Shown here piece after piece: positions 1-5,643 of a stretch of 6,393 bases of DNA; positions within the stretch are counted from its first letter, which is position 1, and every line of letters begins with the position of its first letter. A program made the position numbers and the translations under genes. A model generated the notes under the pieces. That model was not told the DNA's origin. It saw nothing but the letters and a program-made list of their open reading frames with translations, and made no database searches. The DNA comes from an uncultured Eubacteriales bacterium. Lineage in GTDB: Bacteria; Bacillota; Clostridia; Monoglobales; Monoglobaceae. The stretch is taken from positions 1 to 6,393 of the forward strand of contig CATVQN010000072.1 in assembly GCA_958346135.1 (NCBI GenBank). Direction: 5' to 3'.

Positions 1-13
1 TCTGAAAAAAGGG

Positions 14-42
14 TTGACATTTAGCAGGCGGCGTGATAAAAT
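14..42 (+). promoter_or_regulatory. Sigma-A-type promoter of the rpmH cluster
   Basis: A perfect -35 hexamer TTGACA (14-19) is followed by a 17-base spacer and a -10 hexamer TAAAAT (37-42), one base from consensus. A TG at 34-35 one base upstream of the -10 adds an extended -10 element. Transcription would begin near position 49, giving a leader of about 120 bases before rpmH. No other promoter of this quality is visible between here and jag, so it probably drives the whole rpmH-rnpA-yidD-yidC-jag block. The motif match is seen directly; promoter activity is inferred. Confidence 0.85.
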
Positions 43-81
43 AATACAGATTTTCCTATCGTTGCAGAATTGCTGCAGAAA

Positions 82-102
82 ACGGCGGTCATCGGCTGCC
101 GT
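82..102 (+). other. Hairpin in the rpmH leader RNA
   Basis: The bases from 82 to 102 fold into a 9-bp stem with a 3-base loop (91-93). The outer arms are ACGGC (82-86) and GCCGT (98-102), and two of the inner pairs are G-U. No U-tract follows, so this is not a terminator. It lies in the predicted 5' leader, about 68 bases before the start codon, and could stabilise the transcript or regulate it. The function is unknown. Confidence 0.4.
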
Positions 103-169
103 AAATGAAAAATACGGAATGAGAATCATTTAATTTACTTCATTATATGATAGCTAAGGAGGGGTAGCA

Positions 170-304
170 ATGCTGAGAACTTACCAGCCTAAAAAGAGAC
201 ATCGCGCAAAGGAACACGGCTTTCGGAAGAGAATGAGCACCAAGAACGGCCGCAAGGTTTTGGCGAGAAGAAGACTGAAGGGCAGAAAGAAGCTGTCTGC
301 ATAA
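170..304 (+). CDS. rpmH: 50S ribosomal protein L34
   Basis: This gene encodes bL34, a very basic, small protein of the large ribosomal subunit that binds 23S rRNA. The 44-residue translation begins MLRTYQPKKRHRAKEHGF and carries the family core FRKRMSTKNGRKVLARRR (residues 18-35) with a Lys/Arg-rich end GRKKLSA. Its length matches the usual 44-46 residues. The ATG start has an ideal ribosome binding site, AAGGAGG at 156-162, seven bases upstream. It is the first gene after the strong promoter at 14-42 and is followed by rnpA, the near-universal bacterial arrangement. A terminator-like hairpin in the 206-base spacer after it could let rpmH be expressed more highly than the downstream genes, as expected for a ribosomal protein. 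Confidence 0.97.
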   Translation: MLRTYQPKKRHRAKEHGFRKRMSTKNGRKVLARRRLKGRKKLSA

Positions 305-364
305 AGAAATTTTGCAGGCATTGCCAAGGCCGGGGAGACCAAAGCCGGATCTTCCCTGTGCCGC

Positions 365-394
365 AGCGTTCCGGCGGCAGTGCTGCCGGACGCT
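365..394 (+). other. Strong GC-rich hairpin in the rpmH-rnpA spacer
   Basis: Bases 370-390 form a 9-bp stem with loop AGT (379-381), with one G-U pair (376/384). The stem extends by four more pairs (AGCG 365-368 with CGCT 391-394) after a bulged T at 369. Only three T residues follow (394-396), so this is a poor terminator. It may stabilise the 3' end of a short rpmH transcript or be a processing site. The structure is seen in the sequence; the role is inferred. Confidence 0.45.
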
Positions 395-453
395 TTGTCA
401 GAGCGGCCTGCGGAATATCGGAAAACTGAATAGAGCAGGTTTTTCGACAGTCT

Positions 454-475
454 AAGGCGCCGCAGGCGTCTTTTT
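454..475 (+). terminator. Putative intrinsic terminator or attenuator between rpmH and rnpA
   Basis: The arms AAGGCGCC (454-461) and GGCGTCTT (465-472) pair as 8 bp around the loop GCA (462-464), with one G-U pair (457/469). A run of five T residues (471-475) starts at the end of the stem. An additional flanking pairing, GACA (446-449) with TGTC (475-478), could form instead and would hide the last U. No good promoter is visible between this element and rnpA at 511, so readthrough is probably needed for rnpA, which suggests partial termination. Confidence 0.55.
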
Positions 476-510
476 GTCTATTTGCCCCTGCGGGAGGACA
501 GGACATTATT

Positions 511-861
511 ATGAAAATCATAAGTTTGGATCAAAACAGGCAGTTTCAGCGGCTCTACCGCCGCGGAAAGTCGGCGGTGACTCCTACCATGGTGGTTTAT
601 GCCGCTCCCAACCGGGTTCAGAAAATTCGGCTGGGGATCACTGCCGGCAAAAAGGTGGGCGGCGCAGTTTCCCGCAATCGGGCAAAGCGCCGGATTCGAG
701 AGCTGTTCAGAATATCCCAGAGCCGGCTTCGTTGCGGTTTTGACTTTTGCATTGTGGCTCGAAGCTATACGGTGCGGGCATCCCATGCAAAGTTGGAGCG
801 GGATTTTTATACGGCCATGGAGAAACTGGAGGTATGGGCGGATGAAACGGTGTCTGATTAA
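511..861 (+). CDS. rnpA: Ribonuclease P protein component
   Basis: RnpA is the protein subunit of RNase P. It binds the catalytic RNA and helps it recognise and cleave the 5' leader of precursor tRNAs in the cytoplasm. The 116-residue length is typical. The diagnostic RNR motif region is present at residues 54-64 (SRNRAKRRIRE), preceded by LGITAGKKVGGAV, which corresponds to the family's central strand. The N-terminal segment with F12 and Y16 fits the usual leader-binding face. The ATG has GGGAGGA at 492-498, spaced a rather long 12 bases. The 3' end overlaps yidD by 20 bases, suggesting translational coupling. It sits in the standard place after rpmH, but behind a terminator-like hairpin. 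The RNA subunit gene rnpB is not in the window. Confidence 0.96.
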   Translation: MKIISLDQNRQFQRLYRRGKSAVTPTMVVYAAPNRVQKIRLGITAGKKVGGAVSRNRAKRRIRELFRISQSRLRCGFDFCIVARSYTVRASHAKLERDFYTAMEKLEVWADETVSD

Positions 862-1048
862 GCTGATTCGGTTTTATCAGCGGCAGATTTCACCGCGAAA
901 GCGTCCCTGCTGCAGGTTTTACCCCAGCTGTTCGCAGTATGCTGTTTTGGCAATTGAAAAATACGGGGTGTTTCGGGGTTCCATCAAGGCGATTTTGAGA
1001 ATCCTTCGCTGTAACCCGCTGTTTCGGGGCGGAATTGATTTCCCCTAA
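842..1048 (+). CDS. yidD: Membrane protein insertion efficiency factor YidD
   Basis: YidD is a small membrane-associated protein that in Escherichia coli helps YidC-dependent insertion of inner-membrane proteins; its exact mechanism is unresolved. The 68-residue product has the family hallmark PCCRFYPSCSQYA (residues 22-34), an amphipathic N-terminal helix (LIKLIRFYQRQISP) and the downstream RCNPLFRGG segment (56-64). The end, GGIDFP, is short compared with the common GG-x-DPVP ending. I chose the ATG at 842 because GGAGG lies at 828-832, nine bases upstream, and the protein then begins exactly where family members do; a longer upstream extension would have to be read from inside rnpA. It overlaps the end of rnpA by 20 bases and is followed by its functional partner yidC. 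Confidence 0.95.
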   Translation: MKRCLIKLIRFYQRQISPRKRPCCRFYPSCSQYAVLAIEKYGVFRGSIKAILRILRCNPLFRGGIDFP

Positions 1049-1112
1049 AGTCCCGTGCGTTCGTATTTAAAATAACATCGAGAAAGAGTGAGATACAAGA
1101 GGAGGGACGCAA

Positions 1113-2141
1113 GTGTCCTATATCATGCTGGCCTTGGGCTGGATACTGAAATTATGCAGCCTGCTGACGGGAAATTACGGTATTGCAATTATTCTGTTTA
1201 CCATTTTGATTAAGGCGGTATTACTGCCCATGATGATAAAACAGCAGAAATCCATGGCGATGACTCAAAAGTTGCAGCCGCTTTTGAACGAACTGCAGCA
1301 AAAATACGCCAATGACAAAGAAAAACTCAACGCCGAGACCATGAAGCTCTATCAGAAATACAAGGTGAATCCCATGAGCGGTTGTCTGCCCATGCTGATT
1401 CAGCTCCCGATACTGATGGCGCTTTACTGGGTGGTGAAAAAGCCGGTAGTCTACCTGATGGGCTTTGGAGAGGACGAGGTATGGCGGATTGTCAGTGCCG
1501 TTTTGGACTGGAGTGATTCCCATCCGGGCGGTCTGGAGCAGTTCTATACTGCGCTTGGCATTGACAGTATGGAGAAGCTGACCGACTCCGGTTACCGGAT
1601 GTTTGGAATGTACGAAATCCAGATTGCGGAGTTTATCAATTCCCACCGGGATATTATGAACAGCCAGTGGATTGTGGAAACCGGAAAGAATTACGATGTG
1701 CTGAACTTTAACTTCATCGGCCTGGATCTCTCGCAGACGCCGAACCTGAGCGCATTTTTTGGATTGTTTGTAGGCCGGGTGAGCCAGCTGAGCCTTCAGA
1801 CGATTCTGCTGTGGATTATTCCGCTGCTGTCCGGACTCAGTTCTCTGGCGGCATCAAAGCTCAGCGAGAAGATGCAGCCGCAGTCGGCGCCGCAGCGTGA
1901 CAAAAACGGTGAGGAGCAGCCCAACCCCATGAAGTCCATGATGCTCTTTATGCCGTTGATTTCCGCATGGTTTGCTTTTACGCTTCCGGCGGCAATCGGT
2001 CTTTACTGGATTGTGAGCAACATTTTGCAGTTGGTGCAGCAGTATGTTTTGATGAAAGTTGTAAAAGTGGATTTAACCGATGAACAAATCGAAGGGGAGA
2101 TCGTCAATGTTAAGAAAAATCGAAAAAAACGCAAAAAGTAA
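1113..2141 (+). CDS. yidC: Membrane protein insertase YidC/Oxa1 family
   Basis: YidC inserts and folds membrane proteins, alone or with the Sec translocon. The 342-residue product is the short Gram-positive form. Likely membrane segments are near residues 21-41, 91-111, 228-248, 274-289 and 292-313. The family signature YKVNPMSGCLPMLIQLPI lies at 83-100, and GLDLSQTP at 203-210. K34 occupies the place in the first core helix where many YidC proteins have a conserved arginine. A long loop of about 100 residues (112-210), predicted outside the membrane, separates the second and third segments. The tail is strongly basic (KKNRKKRKK), consistent with ribosome contact. No lipobox cysteine is obvious at the N-terminus. 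The start is GTG, supported by AGGAGG at 1100-1105 seven bases upstream. The last 35 bases overlap jag. Confidence 0.95.
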   Translation: MSYIMLALGWILKLCSLLTGNYGIAIILFTILIKAVLLPMMIKQQKSMAMTQKLQPLLNELQQKYANDKEKLNAETMKLYQKYKVNPMSGCLPMLIQLPILMALYWVVKKPVVYLMGFGEDEVWRIVSAVLDWSDSHPGGLEQFYTALGIDSMEKLTDSGYRMFGMYEIQIAEFINSHRDIMNSQWIVETGKNYDVLNFNFIGLDLSQTPNLSAFFGLFVGRVSQLSLQTILLWIIPLLSGLSSLAASKLSEKMQPQSAPQRDKNGEEQPNPMKSMMLFMPLISAWFAFTLPAAIGLYWIVSNILQLVQQYVLMKVVKVDLTDEQIEGEIVNVKKNRKKRKK

Positions 2142-3066
2142 GGAAGAGGCACTGGAAAAAGCGGCGCAGGAGCTTGGCGTTCCGGTCAGTGAGCTGTCTT
2201 ATAAGGTAGAGCGGGAGGTCGGCAAGGGTCTTATGGGTCTTCTGCTGGGCAAGGAGGTCATTATCTCCGCTTGGGTTACCAAGGAAGCCGAGGAGGAAGA
2301 AAAGCGGCTTCGCCAAATTGCCGAAAAACGTGCAGAATCCGAAAAACTGGCGCAGGCCAAGGCCGGCGGCGGGGTAAACCCCTATGCTCCCAAGGAGGAA
2401 CCGGCGTTTTTGGATCATGTGGGTGTCGAGGGCCGACAAAAGAAAAAGCCGGCGGCAAAGCCTGCTTTAAAGACCCAGCCCGTAAAAGAGGACACGGCCG
2501 CAGCGGCTGTTTCCACAGAGATAGCGCCGGAGCCGGAGGAAAAAACGCCGGAATCCGCTGAGAAAAAGGCTCCCAAGGAGGGCGGAAGAAAACGCCATGC
2601 GGTCACCGAGCAGTCCCTAAAGGATGCCCAGTATTTTGTAACCGAGCTGGTGCATAAGATGGGGCTTTCCGATGCGGTGGCGGAAACCGTCAACGGCGGC
2701 GAGTCGGTAGATGTGCAGGTATCCGGTTCCAGAATGGGGCTTTTAATCGGAAAACGGGGCGATACCTTAGATGCGGTACAGTATCTTACCAGTTTGTATG
2801 TGAACAAGGAGAAAAATTCCTATATTAAAGTCAATGTCGATACCGAGGGTTACCGGGCAAAGCGTGAGGAAACGCTGGTGAAGCTTGCAAAAGGGTTGGA
2901 GCGCCGTGTCATTCGGGAGAGGAGAGCGGTTTCGCTGGAGCCGATGTCTCCCAACGAGCGGCGCATCATTCATGCGACCCTGCAAAACAGTACGAAAGTA
3001 AAAACCTATAGTGTCGGAGAGGAACCCCACCGAAAGGTCACCGTTGCTCCCATTGACGAGCAATAG
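2107..3066 (+). CDS. jag: Jag/KhpB RNA-binding protein (Jag-N, KH and R3H domains)
   Basis: Jag (KhpB, EloR in streptococci) is a cytoplasmic RNA-binding protein linked to cell elongation and division in Gram-positive bacteria, often acting with KhpA. The 319-residue product has a Jag-N domain at about 1-57 (KSKEEALEKAAQELGV, then GKGLMGLLLGKE). A charged, low-complexity linker covers about 60-165 and includes a probable helix rich in Glu, Lys and Arg. The KH domain lies at about 170-247 with its GKRG loop at 215-218, and the R3H domain at about 255-319 with R285 and H289 in ERRIIH. I chose the ATG at 2107 because AAGGGGAG at 2092-2099 precedes it by seven bases and the protein then starts with the usual Jag-N sequence. 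It overlaps yidC by 35 bases, so coupled translation is likely. A strong terminator follows. Confidence 0.95.
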   Translation: MLRKIEKNAKSKEEALEKAAQELGVPVSELSYKVEREVGKGLMGLLLGKEVIISAWVTKEAEEEEKRLRQIAEKRAESEKLAQAKAGGGVNPYAPKEEPAFLDHVGVEGRQKKKPAAKPALKTQPVKEDTAAAAVSTEIAPEPEEKTPESAEKKAPKEGGRKRHAVTEQSLKDAQYFVTELVHKMGLSDAVAETVNGGESVDVQVSGSRMGLLIGKRGDTLDAVQYLTSLYVNKEKNSYIKVNVDTEGYRAKREETLVKLAKGLERRVIRERRAVSLEPMSPNERRIIHATLQNSTKVKTYSVGEEPHRKVTVAPIDEQ

Positions 3067-3091
3067 TTTTTACCAAACGAAACCGCAGAGT

Positions 3092-3133
3092 CAGCCGCAG
3101 TTCTTCCAAAAGAGTTGCGGCTGTTTGCTTTTT
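3092..3133 (+). terminator. Rho-independent terminator after jag
   Basis: A 14-bp stem pairs 3092-3105 with 3110-3123 around the loop CCAA; two of the pairs are G-U (3100/3115 and 3101/3114). It is followed by TTTGCTTTTT (3124-3133). This is the clearest terminator in the window and marks the end of the rpmH-to-jag block. The next gene starts only 17 bases later, with no recognisable promoter in between. Downstream genes therefore need readthrough or a promoter that I cannot identify. Confidence 0.88.
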
Positions 3134-3149
3134 GTACAGGAGGGAGAAC

Positions 3150-3428
3150 ATGAGTTACCGCTATTTTGAGAATCGAGACTGCGAATATTATCCCTGTCAC
3201 AGCCTGGATGCCATAAACTGTCTTTTTTGCTTTTGTCCATTGTATTTCGCCGATGACTGCGGCGGAAACTTTATCATGATAGAGGGCAAGGATAAAAAAG
3301 CGGTCAAGGATTGCAGCGGCTGTTGTATACCCCATCTGCCGTCAGGGTATGACTATGTTATGAAGCATTTGGAAAACCAAACCCGCTCCGAAACCCAGAG
3401 GCAGTATTACGGCGAGGAGTGGCTGTAG
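3150..3428 (+). CDS. Cysteine-rich small putative metal-binding protein
   Basis: This gene encodes a 92-residue protein with nine cysteines (C11, C16, C24, C27, C29, C37, C55, C58, C59) and nearby histidines H17, H62 and H73. The spacing C-x4-C, C-x2-C-x-C and C-x2-C-C, with the stretches NRDCEYYPCH, CLFCFCPLY and KDCSGC, matches my recollection of the cysteine-rich small domain family (Pfam zf-like, PF04071). That family is presumed to bind metal; related domains occur at the end of some anaerobe and archaeal CobD proteins of cobalamin synthesis. It has no signal peptide or membrane segment. The ATG at 3150 has an ideal AGGAGG at 3138-3143, six bases upstream. It lies between the jag terminator and argD; no cobalamin gene is visible nearby. 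Its function is unknown. Confidence 0.85.
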   Translation: MSYRYFENRDCEYYPCHSLDAINCLFCFCPLYFADDCGGNFIMIEGKDKKAVKDCSGCCIPHLPSGYDYVMKHLENQTRSETQRQYYGEEWL

Positions 3429-3476
3429 ATACCGAAGCGAAAGACGGTGTGATTACATAAAAAAGGAATGAGCAAA

Positions 3477-4691
3477 ATGAATCTGGAAGAAATCATTGGA
3501 TTGGATCAGCAATATTACATGAATACCTTTGGCCCCAGAGTGCCGGTGTGCTTTGAGCGGGGCGAGGGAATTACCCTGATCGATACAGAGGGAAAGCAAT
3601 ATAAGGACTTCTTTGCAGGGATCGCAGTCAATTGTCTGGGCTACGGCCATCCTCGGCTGGTGCGGGAGCTGCAGGAGCAGGTGGCAAGGCTGACCCATAC
3701 CTCTAGCGTATATTATGTGGAAAACCAGGCAAAACTGGCCAAGCTACTGGTGGAGAACAGCTGCGGTGATCGGGCGTTTTTTGCCAGTACCGGCGCCGAG
3801 GCCAACGAGGGTGCAATTAAGCTTGCCAAGAAATATTTTTATGAACAGGGAAAACCCGAAAAGCACGAAATTATTACCCTTAGAAATTCTTTCCACGGAA
3901 GAACCCTGGCCACCGTGGCAGCCACAGGCCAAGAGAAGTATCAAAAACCCTACCGTCCCATGCTGGAGAAGTTCATCCATGTGGATGCGGGCGATTACGG
4001 ACAGTTAGAGCGTGCAGTGAATGCCAATACGGCGGCTATTATGATTGAGCTGATTCAGGGGGAGAGCGGCGTGCTGCCGCTGGAGCAGGAGTATGTGAAT
4101 GCCATTGCCGCCATCTGCAAAGAGCGGGATATTTTGCTGATTGTGGACGAGGTGCAAACCGGAATCGGCCGGACGGGAAAGCTGTTTGCCTATGAGTGGT
4201 ACGGCATTGAACCGGATATTGTCACTATGGCCAAGGGATTGGGAGGCGGCGTCCCCATTGGCGCCCTTGTGGCAAAGGAGTCGGTGGCCAAGGCATTTTC
4301 TCCCGGTGACCACGGTACTACCTTCGGCGGAAATCCTCTGTCCACCCGTGCCGGATTGGTGGTGTTGGATGAATTGCTAAACGTCGGCCTCTTGGAGCAT
4401 GCCCGCAGTATGGGAGATTATTTGAAAGGGTCTTTGAAGGTGCTTGTCGAAAGGCGAAGGGAGATCGCCTGTGTGCGGGGTAAGGGACTGATGCTGGGCG
4501 TGGTCTTTCATGAAGAAATCGCCAAAAAGATAGGCAGCGCTATGCTGGAAAAAGGCTTTTTGGTCGGAGTGGTCGGAACCCGTGTGCTGCGGCTTGTGCC
4601 GCCGTTGGTTTTGACAAAGCAGGATATTGATGAATTTACGGCGGCGCTGGAAACGGTGCTGACAGAAGCAGAAAAAGGAAAGGCGGAATAA
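3477..4691 (+). CDS. argD: Acetylornithine aminotransferase
   Basis: ArgD is a PLP enzyme that interconverts N-acetylglutamate semialdehyde and N-acetylornithine, with glutamate/2-oxoglutarate, in arginine synthesis. Class-III aminotransferase features in the 404-residue product are STGAEANE (104-111), SFHGRT (138-143), the PLP-anchoring D224 in DEVQTGIGRTG, the Schiff-base lysine K253 in MAKGLGGG, TTFGGNP (281-287) and R372 near the C-terminus. I chose the ATG at 3477 because AAGGA at 3463-3467 is then nine bases upstream. An in-frame ATG at 3468 would sit directly against that site, although it would add only three residues. The stop is two bases before argF, indicating one operon. Closely related enzymes act on ornithine or succinylornithine; the argF neighbour favours ArgD. 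No argC, argJ or argB is in the window. Confidence 0.93.
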   Translation: MNLEEIIGLDQQYYMNTFGPRVPVCFERGEGITLIDTEGKQYKDFFAGIAVNCLGYGHPRLVRELQEQVARLTHTSSVYYVENQAKLAKLLVENSCGDRAFFASTGAEANEGAIKLAKKYFYEQGKPEKHEIITLRNSFHGRTLATVAATGQEKYQKPYRPMLEKFIHVDAGDYGQLERAVNANTAAIMIELIQGESGVLPLEQEYVNAIAAICKERDILLIVDEVQTGIGRTGKLFAYEWYGIEPDIVTMAKGLGGGVPIGALVAKESVAKAFSPGDHGTTFGGNPLSTRAGLVVLDELLNVGLLEHARSMGDYLKGSLKVLVERRREIACVRGKGLMLGVVFHEEIAKKIGSAMLEKGFLVGVVGTRVLRLVPPLVLTKQDIDEFTAALETVLTEAEKGKAE

Positions 4692-4693
4692 GT

Positions 4694-5614
4694 ATGAAAC
4701 ATTTTATCAGTATACACGATATTACACAGGAGGAATTTCACGGTTTGATGGATCTTGCGGTCAAGCTGAAAAAGGAGACGAAGGCCGGGATCCCGCATCC
4801 GATTCTAAAGGGAAAGACTTTGGGGATGATTTTCACCAAGTCCTCTACCAGAACCAGAATTTCTTTTGAGGTGGGAATGTACCAGCTGGGAGGGCACCCC
4901 CTGTTTTTAAATGCCAATGATATGCAGCTGGGCAGAGGAGAGAGCATTTATGATACGGCGAATGTTATGAGCCGTTTTGTGGACGGAATCATGATCCGTA
5001 CCTTTGCCCATCAGGATGTGCTGGATCTGGCAAAATACGGCACGGTTCCGGTCATTAACGCGCTGACCGATTATCTGCATCCCTGTCAGGCCATGGCAGA
5101 TTTGATGACGGTCTATGAACACAAGGGAAAGCTGGAGGGCTTGAAGCTTGCCTATGTGGGTGACGGAAACAATGTGGCACATTCTCTGCTCTATGCCTGT
5201 GCCAAGGCGGGTATGGATATGTCGGTGGCAACGCCGAAGGGCTATGCCTGTGCCGATGAGGTTGTGGAAAATGCGAAAGCGGACGGTAAGGCTACCGGCT
5301 CTAAGATTGTGATTACCAATGATCCGGAGGAGGCAGTCTCCGGTGCCGATGTAATCTGCACCGATACCTGGGTCAGCATGGGTCAGGAGGCGGAGAAGGC
5401 GGAGCGTGTCAAGATATTTAAGGACTATCAGGTCAATGCTGAACTGTTTGGCAAGGCCAAGGAGGACAGTGTGTTTATTCACTGTCTGCCGGCCTACCGG
5501 GGCTATGAGGTGACGGAGGATGTGATTGACGGCCCTCGCTCCATCATTTTTGACGAGGCGGAAAACCGCCTCCATGCGCAAAAGGCAATTTTGGCAACGC
5601 TGATGGCTGACTGA
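4694..5614 (+). CDS. argF: Ornithine carbamoyltransferase
   Basis: This cytoplasmic enzyme joins carbamoyl phosphate and ornithine to make citrulline, usually as a trimer. The 306-residue product shows the carbamoyl-phosphate loop SSTRTR (50-55), HPCQ (129-132), the ornithine-binding D224 and SMG loop (228-230), HCLP (263-266) and R292 near the end. The SMG and HCLP motifs separate it from aspartate carbamoyltransferase. I also see nothing resembling the insertions or motif changes of the acetylornithine or putrescine enzymes. It starts two bases after the argD stop; the purine-rich AAGGAAAGG at 4675-4683 inside the end of argD is the likely ribosome binding site, so translation is probably coupled. 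A catabolic ArcB role is possible in principle, but linkage to argD supports the biosynthetic ArgF. No ARG box is recognisable upstream. Confidence 0.95.
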   Translation: MKHFISIHDITQEEFHGLMDLAVKLKKETKAGIPHPILKGKTLGMIFTKSSTRTRISFEVGMYQLGGHPLFLNANDMQLGRGESIYDTANVMSRFVDGIMIRTFAHQDVLDLAKYGTVPVINALTDYLHPCQAMADLMTVYEHKGKLEGLKLAYVGDGNNVAHSLLYACAKAGMDMSVATPKGYACADEVVENAKADGKATGSKIVITNDPEEAVSGADVICTDTWVSMGQEAEKAERVKIFKDYQVNAELFGKAKEDSVFIHCLPAYRGYEVTEDVIDGPRSIIFDEAENRLHAQKAILATLMAD

Positions 5615-5643
5615 GAAACCAGAGAAGAAGGGGCATAACCAAG

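Noticed and set aside
119..133. Four-codon open frame (M-R-I-I-stop) in the rpmH leader
   Set aside because: There is no ribosome binding site at a workable distance and nothing marks it as a leader peptide.
1..169. Possible origin of replication upstream of rpmH, where dnaA often lies in other genomes
   Set aside because: No match to the DnaA box TTATNCACA was found on either strand and no dnaA sequence is present in the window.
1068..1073. TAAAAT as a -10 element for a separate yidC promoter
   Set aside because: No -35-like hexamer occurs at 16-18 bases upstream; the nearest, TTGATT at 1035-1040, is 27 bases away.
1050..1108. GTCCC (1050-1054) could pair with GGGAC (1104-1108) and hide the yidC ribosome binding site
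   Set aside because: It is only five pairs closing a loop of 49 bases, too weak to claim.
3453..3458. TTACAT with an upstream TG as an extended -10 promoter for argD
   Set aside because: There is no -35 element, and the transcript would begin inside the argD ribosome binding site.
3429..3476. ARG box (ArgR/AhrC operator) upstream of argD
   Set aside because: No sequence resembling the 18-base ARG consensus is seen in this short gap.
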